A DNA stretch of 64,000 nucleotides from Diphasiastrum complanatum (lineage: Eukaryota > Streptophyta > Lycopodiopsida > Lycopodiales > Lycopodiaceae). The notes under the pieces are model-generated. The model ran no database searches. It was not told the origin of the DNA and saw only the letters and a program-made list of their open reading frames with translations. Both the position numbers and the translations under genes were made by a program. Location: the NCBI GenBank assembly GCA_029204225.1, contig CM055099.1, forward strand, positions 52,533,298 to 52,597,297, in the 5' to 3' direction. Shown here piece by piece: positions 1-10,218 of the stretch (within the stretch, counting starts at the first letter, position 1; the number at the start of each line of letters is the position of its first letter).

Positions 1-311
1 GCTGCCTCTACATCTACATCTCCACCTGCTACCCTGAAGACGCACCTCCACTACCGCACTAACCACCCCATCAACAACCGCCACTTATTCTTCTGTGCAA
101 CCCCCCACTCCGATTTCTGTTGCCTCTACCTCTCTTCCTATTCCATCCACATCTATTTCTGTCTCCATCCCTGTTTCTTCTGTTGATACCACTCCTATTT
201 CTCTTCCAATATCCACTACTCCATCCATCACCATCGCATCTTCCATCTTCCATCACTCCTGCCGCCACCGTTGCTTCCATTCCATTCAATCCCTCTGATT
301 CTCAATTGTCT
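1..311 (+). repeat. Pyrimidine-rich dispersed repeat (Ser/Thr/Pro coding), copy 1
   Basis: This pyrimidine-rich segment reads as a Ser/Thr/Pro/Ile-rich peptide in one plus frame. The same sequence occurs in inverted orientation at 42008-42308; I aligned them by eye and they agree over almost the whole length with scattered substitutions and small gaps. The reading frame stays open in both copies for part of the length but is interrupted here. I cannot assign it to a protein family; it may be the linker of a gypsy gag or another mobile element. The window edge cuts it on the left. Confidence 0.7.
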
Positions 312-545
312 CTCGATACTCTGGCGTGGATGCAAGTCATCAATTTTTCACTCCCATGCCAGACGCTTTCTACTCCATCCTCACCTTCTTCCATACTCCA
401 CACCACCCTCCAGTTTTCTTATGTTCCTCCCATCCTCTCGTTCGGACAAACTGTCCTGGTGTGGTGGAGAGTGGAGGGAGTTACCTCCCCCTCGTTTGTT
501 GCGTGGAGCCATAGGACATCATAAGTTTGTAGCAAGAACCTTGCA

Positions 546-783
546 GGTCCGAAGCAGGTCAAGTCCGCTCCAGGTCCGCTTAGATTTTTGCTTAGGGTCC
601 GCTCAGAAAACTGCCAGAGTTCTACTCAGAAACCCGCCAAATCCACCAGAGATCTGCCCAAAAACTGCCAGAAATCCACCAAAAAAATCCGCCAGAAAAT
701 TCGCCAGAGGTCCGGTTAGAAATCCGCCAGAGGTCGCTAGAAATCCGCCAAAAAATCCACCAGGAATCCGTCAGAGAGAGGGC
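546..783 (+). repeat. Degenerate tandem repeat around AATCCGCCAGA
   Basis: The motif AATCCGCCAGA and close variants (ATCCACCAGA, CTGCCAGA) recurs about every 12-25 bases. The array has a strong purine/C bias and a long but uninformative plus frame. No domain is visible. Confidence 0.6.
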
Positions 784-1088
784 TCCTTGCTTTTGAAGTA
801 GTATTTGGCTTATCCTTTGTGGATCCAGTAGACATTTGGGAGAGAGGACATCCGTTCCATTAGGTAGAACACGCCATTTCAAGTATGAAGGATCATCACA
901 TTGGACCCAAACAACATCTGGAACATCTTTTGTGGCATCTGCATGTGTTAATGGTCTTGACCGAGTTTCAACATGGGGTAACGAGGTTACACGCTCCTTC
1001 TTCTCCTACCAGTATTAGCACATCAGGGGGTTTCTTTAGAAGCCTCCTATATGCTGTTGTGTCATCAAAATCCAGGACTACCTTCACA
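784..1088. other. No recognisable gene
   Basis: Between the tandem repeat and the first LTR I see only short frames. A faint resemblance to a gypsy reverse-transcriptase segment near 885-980 was not strong enough to call. Confidence 0.5.
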
Positions 1089-1528
1089 GTTATGGACTCG
1101 TCTCATTACATTCGCCACGTCCATTTACATTTAATTTACTTTATGCATAAGCAGGCCTTGGGCCCTTTTTTATTCATTAGTGACACTTAGACTATATGGT
1201 TGGCCTTTGGCCTTATTATTCATTATTAGGCCATTTGGACATATTATTGGAGCGTGGGGGCCTTCTTGGAGGGTGCACTATTTTCCCTCCCAGTTGGGCC
1301 CTAGCCACCGAAAGCTTCCTTTTAGGGCTTCCTCTTGGCTATAAGTAGGGAAACTGTGTCATTTGTTATTCAGCTGATGATATTGATCTCTGTCTTTATC
1401 CTCCTTAATCTCTCTCTTTCTTGCTTTCTAGGGTTAAGTCTTGCTTATATGCTGCTTTCATAGCTTAAGTCTTGCTTATGTGATGCTTTCATAGCTTAGC
1501 TCTAGATCAGCTGTGGCTCTATTCGTAA
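1089..1528 (+). repeat. 5' LTR of a Ty3/gypsy element (approximate ends)
   Basis: The start is placed where the sequence GTTATGGACTCG...CTCATTACATT matches the truncated 3' copy at 5914-5955. The end is placed just before the tRNA primer-binding site at 1531. The right half contains a CT-rich leader-like stretch after about 1370. The terminal dinucleotides are not clear, so both ends may be off by several bases. Confidence 0.6.
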
Positions 1529-1530
1529 TT

Positions 1531-1542
1531 TGGTATCAGAGC
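1531..1542 (+). promoter_or_regulatory. Primer-binding site, initiator-Met tRNA type
   Basis: TGGTATCAGAGC is the complement of the 3' end of plant initiator-Met tRNA and marks the start of minus-strand DNA synthesis in LTR retrotransposons. It lies 3' of the LTR and about 660 bases before the gag frame. Confidence 0.8.
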
Positions 1543-2204
1543 ACTTTCCTGATTGCTGAATTTCAGATCTGATTTACTGCTTGGGTGCCCATTTTCCTTG
1601 CTGATTTTTCACTCTTTGCTGAGGGCTTTCATCTCTTTGCTTCAGCAACATTCAGCACAGTTTGGAGGAGGACCAACTCCCATCATTTTCCTTGGCGGAG
1701 ATTTAGTAGATAGTACTTTCCGCTAAATTTGGCAGCCAAAAAAAAAAAATTTTTTTTGTGCAAATTATTTTCGGCGCCCAAGTTTCAACCCTCCATCACC
1801 CATTTCCAGCTTGTTTGCAGGCTCTCCAGCGCCCAATTCCCTTGTCTCTTTCGTCCGTTCCTCCCATTTTTAGCCCTCTTTTCACTTTTGTTGGCAGGCT
1901 ATCCAGCCGCTTCATACCTGTCACTTTCGTCCGTTTTTTGCAGCCATTTTTCACACCTTGTTTGCAGGCTGTCCATCGCCCATCCTCAACCAAATTTCTT
2001 GAAATTCCGACTCCGTTTGATATTCCAATTTGTCACTTGCCTCTTGGCTGTCTAGCGCATTTTCACAGCCTTCATTTTCACTTTTTTTCATTTGTTGATT
2101 GCTATCCTTTCTTAGTTGTGATAATAGTGGTTTTAATAGACTAATTTGGGGTGACGACAAGAGTCCGCTCTCTCAAGTTTTCGTCTATTCCTTCCACTAT
2201 CATT
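1543..2204 (+). other. Untranslated leader of the gypsy element
   Basis: The stretch is pyrimidine-rich, has an A then T homopolymer near 1739-1758, and contains only weak frames. It separates the primer-binding site from the first gag ATG. Confidence 0.5.
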
Positions 2205-3290
2205 ATGGCACATTCACCTACCCCGAGTGAGACTACTCAGGAAATCTTATTCGATCAGTTTCATCGCATGGATGAGTCCCTTTCTGGCCTCATTCTTTGC
2301 TTTGATACCATTATGACCGGCTTTGATACTATGCAGTCATAGATTGATTCTTTACAGCCTCATGGTCCTGGTAAAGCTCCTGTTTTTCCTTCATTTGGGA
2401 CTCCCCCTCCATTTGGATTTCCATCTTCCTCTGCTAGTCAGCCTGGTGGTGGACCGTTCATTCCACCTAATCCATCTCATGGTTTCTTTTTCACGTCCCC
2501 CACTTCCTGAGCCACACTTTGCTCAAGACTTTCGTGATAGGGTACAGCTTGCTACCTATTCTGGTTCCTTTGATGAGAACTTATTAGAGAATTGGTTTGC
2601 TAAGCTTGACACATATTTTCAGATCTACCCTAAGACTGATCCTCAGAAGATCCAGTTGGCTGCTTTACATTTAGATGGATGCGCCGCCACGTGGTGGCGA
2701 GTTTATAGAGCTGATCCTGATTGAGAAGGGCTCCATTTATGACATACTTTTGCCCGTGACCTCCATTATGTTATGATTGACCCTTAGTGGCTCGACCGCC
2801 AATGTGATACATTCCGTAGTCTCACTCAGACCAGTGATCTTGCTTCTTATACAGATCAGTTTATGGAGCTTTCTTATCTTTTCACAGATCTACAGCCCAC
2901 TGAGCTTATTTCTTGTTACATTGCTGGGCTTCGTGGTGCTTTACGTTATGATGTTTCTTCCTTCCGTCCTCCCACACTTGTTGAGGCGATGTCTCTTGCC
3001 AGTACTTTACAACATAAGTACTCTGACACTCTTCCTTCCCGCTTCTCCTGACCCCATCCTTCTGCTTCATCTTTTCCCGCTGCGTCCACTCCTACACCTG
3101 CCCCTTCTGTTCCAGCTCTCTCCATTGTCCCTTTGTCTCCTCGTCCTCCGACTCCTCAACCTGCTTTTGTTCGACGTTACATGTCTGTAGAGTTCGTTGA
3201 CCTTCAGCAGCAACGTCTTTGCTTTCGTTGTAAGAGTCTTGACCATTTTGCCCGTGATTGCCGTCAGCCTCTCCCTACTACTACTGTTAT
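2205..3290 (+). pseudogene. gag: Ty3/gypsy gag (broken), with CCHC zinc knuckle
   Basis: Translation starts at an ATG at 2205 (MAHSPTPSE) but a stop follows after 45 codons. Gag homology continues in other frames: 2500-2722 carries the capsid pattern YSGSFDENLLENWFAKLD and ATWWRVY, and 2863-3051 continues with PTELISCYIAGLRGALR. The frame at 3133-3297 ends in a complete zinc knuckle, CFRCKSLDHFARDC (CX2CX4HX4C). At least two stops or frameshifts break the protein, so it cannot be made whole. Order and motifs are those of plant gypsy (chromovirus-like) gag, which would package element RNA in the cytoplasm. Confidence 0.8.
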
Positions 3291-3434
3291 TTTTTACCAT
3301 GAGGGCACTATCCAGATGATTCTGATATCTACATTCATATTTCTGATGAGCCTGACCTATCCTCTGAGCCTTCCACTAATTTACTTCCTGCTACTTGCCA
3401 TATTCAGCTTGCCTATGCTACTTGGACAAGGCGT

Positions 3435-3780
3435 CCTGGTCCTCGTTCCATTCAATTACGTGTACGTATTATAGGTTGTGAGTATATTGCTTTAGTTGAT
3501 ATTGGAAGCACTCATTCTTTTATTAGCAGTTATATCACTAGTCGGATACATGCTTCACATGTTCCTGCTTCACAGCCTCTCATAGTTGAGGTTGCCAGTT
3601 CCCTTTCTTTTCCTAGTTCTCAGATATTTCAGCGTTTACCATACTGCATTGGAGATTTTTTTGGACAGACAGATCTTTACATTATTCCTATGGAGTGTTA
3701 TGATCTTATCCTTGGTGCTGATTGGTTTGCATCTCTTGGAGCCGTTACACTGGATTTGACATAGCAGACATTGACATTTG
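3435..3780 (+). pseudogene. Ty3/gypsy aspartic protease (broken)
   Basis: The frame reads LRVRIIGCEYIALVDIGSTHSFIS and later PMECYDLILGADWF, the two hallmark blocks of gypsy proteases. The catalytic block reads D-I-G-S where D-T/S-G-A/S is usual, so the middle residue is altered. A stop follows the LGADWF block within about 12 codons. It belongs with the gag upstream. Confidence 0.8.
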
Positions 3781-5265
3781 TACTTGATGCAGTTACACAC
3801 TCACTTGTTGGCATTGATTCTCAGAGAGACTTCCAGTTGGTTACCGGGAAGCAGTTTATGCATAGCCTGCCAAAGGCTGACGATGCAGCTCTTCTTTCCA
3901 TTCAGAGTACATCAGCTGCTGCTTTACTTTCACCATCCGTGGGTCCTCTTCCTCAGGTTGATGCTGCTTCAGATCTACAGTTTGTTGTTGTGTGCCTTGC
4001 GCCTATACACAGATACCTTATTCAGTGGTCATTCCTGGTTTCATTGATATTGAGGCCGTATACCTTGGTGGTATTTCTACAATTGCTTTTGCGCATACTT
4101 CAAATTGCCCTCCTGGTTAAGTGGTTGGTGCAATATCTTCTCCATTTGTCTCTATATCTTCGTCTCTTGAGTCTGTTATGGCCGATGTTCCTGCTGATTT
4201 CTATGGGATTCTTCATGGGTCCACGTTTGATGGTTTTCTCGCTATTGGTGATCAGGTTGTATCTTCTTTCGCTTTACTCCATGGATCTCTGCTTGAGGTT
4301 TGTAATCTGTCTCATGATATTTCTATGGTTCCTGACATGATTCATGCACCTTTGGCCCTTATTGTTAAACCATTTTTCATTTGAGGATATTTGCCAAATG
4401 GTCACTATTACTTATCTAGGATTTTTATATGCTGGGATCTTTCTAGAGGAGTACACAGACATCCTTCCGTCTCCTGGTGTTTCTACATATAGGTTTGCTG
4501 CAGTCCATGGCGATGGTATACACTTTTGGGTTCATGCGACTGATTCCTTTTTACCTCTTGATATTTGGCATTCCTGGTTATTATGTATCGCTTGGATTTC
4601 ATTTGGACCTATTGCTTACACTACTGCTTCATTTTCAGCTATGGATATATGGAATTCCTGGTTATTACATATAGCTTGGTTTTCATTTGGACCTGTTGAT
4701 TGGTGCTGGTTTTTCCATATTACTGATCGCCTATGGTGCGGATATCTCTATGATTGATATGCATGTGGCTCTCTATTTGTTCTTTGGATTGTTGCTCATT
4801 GTCAAGCTTGGCATATTCTGTTGGCTTGGATTATTGCCTCCGTTCCAGCTACTGTTTGTCTGGGTGATCTTCAGGTTTCCTGTCATTTCAGGCTGCTCCA
4901 TATCACTTGGTCTCCGATGCTGAGTTGCCACTTTGTTCTGGTATTCTGAGACCATCAAGGTACTTTGAGAAAATTCCTTCTCCTCTCTTGGATAGTTTTT
5001 GGGGATGTTGCTGCCATATACTTCAATGTTGCTCATATGTGCTTTGATACTCATTCCCAACTACACGTGGATATTGCTCTGATGCTTGCTAATGATGTTG
5101 TGGATCCTGTTCCTTGTTCCAGTGCATTTCTTCTATTCCTCACTTGTGCGCATGGTGTGTACTTTGGGATTACACTTGCGACCAGTTCCGATGGGTCATC
5201 CGATTCTCCATCCGTTTTTGGTGTATCCTATGATGGATTGTTCTACCTTCTCGGGCTTTTTGGAT
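3781..5265 (+). other. Pol region with no visible RT or RNase H
   Basis: This is where reverse transcriptase and RNase H should lie in a gypsy element. I find no Y/F-V/I-D-D block in any plus frame, and the open frames are short, hydrophobic and T-rich. The stretch is either very diverged or replaced. It includes an 84-base tandem duplication at 4560-4697. Confidence 0.5.
4560..4697 (+). repeat. 84-base tandem duplication
   Basis: The block starting GATATTTGGCATTCCTGG at 4560 recurs at 4644 as GATATATGGAATTCCTGG, and the match continues through TTTCATTTGGACCT for about 53 bases. The offset is exactly 84. Confidence 0.75.
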
Positions 5266-5269
5266 ACCT

Positions 5270-5865
5270 TGGTGCTCGCGAGCTTATTACCCGGGCCAGT
5301 TCTCATTTACAGCATGTTCAACAACGTTATCAGACCTCAGTTGATCGTCACCACTGCCATGTTGAGTTTCAGCTTGGAGATATGGTTTATCTATGCGTAG
5401 GTTTGCACGTCATCATTTTGTCCAGAGCCATGCTTCTACTGAGAAGCTTGCACCACGTTATTATGGGCCTTATCGCATTTTGGAGGTTCTTAGTCCAGTT
5501 ACATATCGCTTACAACTTCCTGCTTCCACACGCGCCTGTGATGTATTCCATGTCAGTTTATTACGTGCTGCTATTGAGGATGACGCTCCTTGTTATGCTG
5601 AGTTTCCTTTTGCTCTAGAGTTATTTCCATTTTTACCTGCTGCTATATTACAGGTTCGTCTATACCATAGTCGACGCCACCGACAGATTTAATTTTTGGT
5701 CCAGTGGGATGGCCGTCCTATTAAGAGGCCACATGGGAGCCTATTGATGTCTTTTATCATACACCATCACTTGCGGATCAGGCTCGTGCTCTTGTTGCAC
5801 TTGTTGATTCCTCTACATCAGATGGTGCTCTAGCTGGTGATGCACCAGGGCTTGCTGCTACTTGA
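5270..5865 (+). pseudogene. Ty3/gypsy integrase C-terminus and chromodomain-like tail (broken)
   Basis: Frames at 5270-5395 and 5393-5690 read HVQQRYQTSVDRHH, FQLGDMVYL and then KLAPRYYGPYRILEV and DVFHVSLLR, the conserved end of gypsy integrases. A frameshift near 5393 separates the two parts. After a stop at 5690 another frame gives FLVQWDGRP and a TWEP-like block, which matches the chromodomain found at the end of chromovirus integrases. No catalytic DDE core is seen upstream, so only the tail survives. Confidence 0.8.
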
Positions 5866-5913
5866 TCTAGTTTCTTTTCAGCAGTTGGGGCTTTTTCTTT
5901 TGTGCCAAGGAGA

Positions 5914-5955
5914 GTTATGGACTCGGCTCATTACATTTTCCGCGTCAATTTTCCA
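5914..5955 (+). repeat. Truncated 3' LTR of the gypsy element
   Basis: GTTATGGACTCGGCTCATTACATT matches 1089-1112 of the 5' LTR. It is preceded by a purine-rich stretch (CCAAGGAGAG) that can serve as polypurine tract. The match stops near 5955, where copia RNase H sequence begins. Confidence 0.6.
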
Positions 5956-6298
5956 CACATTGCAATCAAGTACCACTTGATAAGGGATTTGATCAAAAAG
6001 AAGAAGCTGCAGACTACTTTCATTGGAACGAAGAATATGGTTGCTGACATTTTCACAAAGGCCTTAGACAAAGGTCTGTTCAAAAAACAGAGGAGCAGAT
6101 TGGGAGTCATCAAGCTATCACGCTTTGAGAGGGAGCTGAAGAAACAAAATGTTTTTGCTACTAAAGTTCTGCTAGCTCTCAACTCCCAACCTGATGAATA
6201 CCTCGAAGACCTCAAAAACAAAGATCTCAAAAACAAAATGTTCACGAACAACACAAACAATAGGAGAAGTTCAAATGATGCGAAAAGAAAATATTCGT
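5956..6298 (+). pseudogene. Ty1/copia RNase H C-terminal fragment
   Basis: The frame reads HIAIKYHLIRDLI, then GTKNMVADIFTKALDKGLF and a stop at 6298. These are the last conserved blocks of copia pol (the H-I-D-I-K-Y-H-F-I-R and A-D-x-F-T-K-A-L motifs). The left end is cut at the gypsy 3' LTR. The tail after LGVI is lysine- and asparagine-rich and not conserved. Confidence 0.85.
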
Positions 6299-6299
6299 G

Positions 6300-6988
6300 A
6301 CACACGAAGTCGAATACTTTTGACACATCACGCACGAAAGGACCGAGAAGATCAAAGAAGTACCGTAAAGTACAAATCCCTGATATGATATAATGACGTC
6401 AGCAGAAGAGCGTTAGAACGTGCCTAATCCACCACTCTTGTAATCTATGATTAGTTATAGATTGTTTAATCTATCTAATCAAAAATGTTACTATGAATAT
6501 ATGCAATTGCTAGATGCATCAAAATAAATACAGACACAGATAGACAAAATACATAATAGAACTCCGCCAGTGAGCGAGACAATTTTGTAAGCAGCAGGAT
6601 CCACAGAGATCCAAGAAGTCCGCTAGTAAGCAAGACACTATTTGTGGGAGAACACTGCTTTCTCTCACGCCAATGTGCTGTGTGGTTCTGTCACACGCTG
6701 CTTAAACCAAGAGGATCAACAGATGATGATGTAGCTTTTATGCACATATCATTGTCTGGTTTCGATTGAATGATTGTTTGCTTATTGTTCGTGTATCTCA
6801 TTCGCTTATCTTATCTATTCCGCACATAGGTTCAATCTTGTTGAATGCTGAATTAATTTAAACGTAGGTCAACAGTGTCTGTCTACATTTTGGAGGATTG
6901 TAGGAATGATATAGCAGGTAGTGACCAGTAGTCATATCCGAACTCCATCCGAATTCATTCGCATTTCATGTCGCTTTGATTCACTTCA
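6300..6988 (+). repeat. Copia LTR between pol end and gag start (left end uncertain)
   Basis: The right end, CA at 6988, is followed by one base and a primer-binding site. The left end is not resolved. The stretch contains AATATATGCAATTG and a leader-like part with GTCCGCTAGTAAGCAAG that resembles GTCCACTAGTAAGCGAG at 53520 in another copia LTR. Confidence 0.5.
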
Positions 6989-6989
6989 G

Positions 6990-7001
6990 TGGTATCAGAG
7001 C
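6990..7001 (+). promoter_or_regulatory. Primer-binding site, initiator-Met tRNA type, partly duplicated
   Basis: TGGTATCAGAGC follows the LTR end by one base. The block TCAGAGCTTGATTCTCATCA at 6994-7013 is repeated at 7022-7041, a 28-base tandem duplication that copies the right half of the site. Confidence 0.8.
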
Positions 7002-7148
7002 TTGATTCTCATCAATAGGCGTCAGAGCTTGATTCTCATCATTTTCATTGCTAGTTATTCGAATGTTGTGATTCTATCTTGATTTCATTTGTTGAAGACA
7101 CAAGTGAGTGATAAGTGCATTGGAACAAGTTGAAGAAGTTTGATCATC

Positions 7149-7654
7149 ATGGCAAACCAAATAGTGTTCTTATTGGAGAGCAATGATAAGCTTAACTACT
7201 CAATATGGAAGGTAAGGATGGAATCCTTGCTAACTATGAACGATATGATAGATATTGTGTTAGGTATTGAAGAGGAGCATGATATTATCCAAGATCAAAT
7301 CATTTATCGAAGGAAAGCCAAGAGGTACATCAAGATGAATATCTCAAATGAGCTTCTCAAAGAGTAGGAGCTTGTACTTCATCTTATGAGGCATGGAGGA
7401 CTCTTCAAAGAATTTTTGAGTCAAAGTCCACATCTAGGGTGCTCACTCTAAGAAGTCAAATTCTTCAAAGCTATCAAAAAGAAGGTGAAAGTCCTAACTC
7501 TTATGTGATGAGAGTTAACTCTCTTAATGGTGATTTAGCATGTGTTGGTGATGCTATTAGTAACATTGAGATTGTTCAAGTGCTTCTTAATGGCTTAGGA
7601 GATGGTTATGCTAATCTTGTTCAAAGTTTTTCTATTCAAAGAACTTTTTCATAA
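7149..7654 (+). pseudogene. gag: Ty1/copia gag N-terminal part (broken)
   Basis: The ATG at 7149 opens a frame with NDKLNYSIWKVRMESLL, the usual start of copia gag (FDGxNYxxWKxxM type). A stop at 7365 with a one-base shift breaks it, and the second frame (to 7652) continues EAWRTLQRIFESKSTSRVL, SQILQSYQ and IVQVLLNGLGDGYANLVQS. It is homologous to the gags at 56422 and 63423. The zinc knuckle and everything downstream are absent. Confidence 0.85.
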
Positions 7655-7794
7655 AAATAAGATCTCAAAATAGCAAACTATAGACATGCAGTCTAAAGTT
7701 GGTTTTTAAAAGTGCAGGTAATTTAAAACAAGAACCTTTGCCATGCATAAATTCATTGAATGCAATGAATAAATGCTTGAATCATGATGACTTT

Positions 7795-7960
7795 ACTTTT
7801 GAGTCGAAGCAGTAGTTTGTACAATGACAAGATCTTGTAATTAAAGAGGAATACAAAAGTAACTTATTAAAAGACTGAAATATACATAATTCAAAAAACT
7901 CGTGTCAAGAACACTTTCACCTAAAATTATATTGTCTTTGCCTTAAACGTCTCAATTCAA
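7795..7960 (+). repeat. Direct repeat, copy 1 (copy 2 at about 8678-8846)
   Basis: The two copies share AAAAGACT, TCAAGAACACTTT, CCTAAAATTA and TTGTCTTTGCC in the same order, with roughly one change every six or seven bases by eye. They lie about 880 bases apart, so this is either an old duplication or the two ends of an unrecognised element. Confidence 0.65.
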
Positions 7961-8677
7961 AGATATTACCAATAAGGATCTGCTATAGAACAAGTAAACT
8001 TCTTTTAAACATGAGCAACCATCTTTTTTTGAAGTCTATTTGGAAGCTTGTGTTTACTATATTTGTAATTTCAGAGGAAATCCAATCAAACATGCTTATT
8101 AGAAGAGATCTAGGCATCCATTATTAATAGTTGAAGCAAGTAGACATTCTTACAATGTTTACGAGTCTATGATAATCATAGAAGGTACTAGGAGTTTAGA
8201 GGATCTTGACAATTGACAGTCAACATCAATCTGCAAAGGTCAAGTGGGATAGTACTCATTCCATTAAGAAAAGAGACCTTCACACGGCAGGGTGTGGGGC
8301 ATGGTGTTGACTTAGCTGCCATTTTTTATGGCCTGAAAAAGAAAGAGGCTTCTGAACTAAATGAACCAATGTAAACTTTGTCCTGAATATTTAAAGACAT
8401 AGCAGGAATAGTCAACAAACAAGTGGCCAATTGGTTGGTGGCTCTTTCCAAACCTATAGCATCTGGAGTTTGATTTCACTCAAGTGTTGCCTACACATAT
8501 ACAATAAAAGAAAAATAGAAAAAGAGGTTCATACTACAGCAGAGGCTCTTGGAAGGGCATTCTTTTACTCTTATGTTTGACAAGTAAGTTTGAATCAAAG
8601 TGGCAAGTTTCCAAGTTCTAAACAATGTAACAGAAAGAAGTTTTAGTAAAGGAGATTGGCGCAACTAAAAAGTGAGG

Positions 8678-8846
8678 CAAGTCTTTCTAGTCAAAACATC
8701 AGTTCATATAATGACAAGGTTTTGTAGGCAAAGCACAATACAAAAATCAGACTCTTTAAAAGACTCAAATATACAGAGTCCAAAAAACTTGCCTCAAGAA
8801 CACTTTAACCTAAAATTACATTGTCTTTGCCCTAAACGTCCCATGT
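8678..8846 (+). repeat. Direct repeat, copy 2
   Basis: Partner of 7795-7960. No flanking target duplication or terminal TG/CA was found. Confidence 0.65.
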
Positions 8847-9145
8847 TGACTAATATTCAATGAAAAAATTAAGCACCTAATTTGACAAACTATGCATGGT
8901 TCTAGCTTTGTACATTACCAATACTTTCAACTTACTTGAATAAATACATTGCATTGCCACCTTTCAAGCATATTGGACTCGAAAACTATAACAGATCTAT
9001 TGCAAAAGGTCTATGTATGAGGTGTTGAGGCTGAAATCCAAGCAACTTGTGCTTTTGGAAGCATAGCACGAATCATGAGGATATCTTGTTTGTGTGTAGG
9101 CCATTCTATATCGATCCTACGTCCATAGTAAGAAAACGAGGAGGT

Positions 9146-9367
9146 TTATGTCATATCTGCTTTCAAGGCATTTACTATTTCCAAAGCGATGAAGAATGCA
9201 AGCACAGGTCGTTGGTACTGGTTGCGAGCTTCGGCCTTGCTTTTATCTAGATCCCATGAATAACAATATTGTTTCATATGGGCATGAATTTCTTCTTGTA
9301 AGCACAAAGGTAACGCTAGAATTCGTTTTTTAAGGCTAAGCAACTCGTTTGTTTTAAATAGATCCAT
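9146..9367 (-). CDS. Small unrecognised reading frame, 73 codons
   Basis: The minus frame begins at an ATG at 9367 and ends with a stop at 9146. It encodes a mixed-composition peptide with LKKRILALPLCLQEEIHAH near residues 12-30 and ALEIVNALKADMT at the end. Composition looks more protein-like than neighbouring frames, but there are no homologs I recall, no visible promoter and no splice evidence. It may be chance or an exon fragment. Confidence 0.2.
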   Translation of the reverse strand: MDLFKTNELLSLKKRILALPLCLQEEIHAHMKQYCYSWDLDKSKAEARNQYQRPVLAFFIALEIVNALKADMT

Positions 9368-9806
9368 TTTCCTTGCAGCTTCTAAGGTAATATGAGACTG
9401 GCTTACTCTTCAAACCTGTCCATTGTTTCTGTTTAGGCCAGCCTGTTCCAATAATCAGGTAAATATAACTTGTATTTATCAAAGGATGCAATCAATAGGA
9501 GTACAAGTTGCTAAAAAGATGGCCGATCACGAACGAGGAATTTTAAAACTGTTCATAAAAGACAGTTGTCTAGAGTACATGTACAAAATCAAGAACAAAA
9601 ACTAGTTTCCAGACTGAAAACATGAGCACTTGACAAAATACTACAATTTGAAATGGAAATCAAAAGATTTCATACGTTTTATAATACCTGCTATATTTTT
9701 TGTTTCAGATTTATGTAGATCTTAAGTTAAGAAATACTAGTGGAACATTGTCAAAGCCTAAAGTACGCATTAGAAAAGAAAATGGGCTCTTGGAAAATGT
9801 CTGCTA

Positions 9807-9905
9807 AAATCTTGACCGAAGTGCTCGCTGAAATCTTGACCGAAGTGCTCGCTGAAATTTTGACCGAAGTGCTCGCTGAGATCTCGACCGAAGTACCGCT
9901 GAGAT
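9807..9905 (+). repeat. 24-base tandem repeat (ILTEVLAE coding)
   Basis: Three near-perfect 24-base units of the form ATCTTGACCGAAGTGCTCGC are followed by a shorter, degenerate fourth. In one plus frame each unit encodes ILTEVLAE. Related CTCGACCGGA motifs continue to about 9965. It sits upstream of the gypsy gag at 10219 and may be LTR or leader sequence. Confidence 0.8.
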
Positions 9906-10119
9906 CTCAATCGAAGCAATCAGATCAAAGCTCGACCGGAGCAATTAACACCCATCTCGACCGGACCATAACTTTCAAACGACACCGCTGATTGGCATTT
10001 CGACCGAACCACCATCTCCCCAAAGCCTTAGAGGCTGAAAAAAAAAATTTCAAAAAACAACACTCATACCAATAGAAACCCCTTTTTATACTGAGTCTCC
10101 ACCTTCACTTCCTTCAATA

Positions 10120-10200
10120 CCCTAAAAAATTCGAAAACACCAAAAACCCTAAAAAATCCAAAAACTCCAAAAACCCTATAAAATCCAAAAACACCAGCAA
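10120..10200 (+). repeat. 27-base tandem repeat with CCCTAAA cores, in a gag leader
   Basis: Units start at 10120, 10147 and 10174 with CCCTAAAAAAT, CCCTAAAAAAT and CCCTATAAAAT, each followed by CCAAAAACNCC-like sequence. The core resembles the plant telomere unit but the array is not telomeric. It ends 19 bases before the gag ATG. Confidence 0.8.
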
Positions 10201-10218
10201 CTCATACCCCAATACCCA

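Larger units (their letters stand above)
7660..9780. other. No recognised gene; contains a diverged direct repeat
   Basis: The sequence is A/T-rich with short frames only. A block at about 7795-7960 recurs at about 8678-8846 (feature below). Small frames at 9146-9367 (minus) and 9423-9605 (plus) have no family I recognise. Confidence 0.6.

Noticed and set aside
836-1018. Possible gypsy reverse-transcriptase scrap (HLEHLLWHLHVLMVL)
   Set aside because: The resemblance to the HLxHLxxVLxxL helix of gypsy RT is short and lacks the active site; not strong enough to annotate.
9780-10200. CRISPR-like array
   Set aside because: Units are contiguous without spacers and lie in a plant retrotransposon leader.
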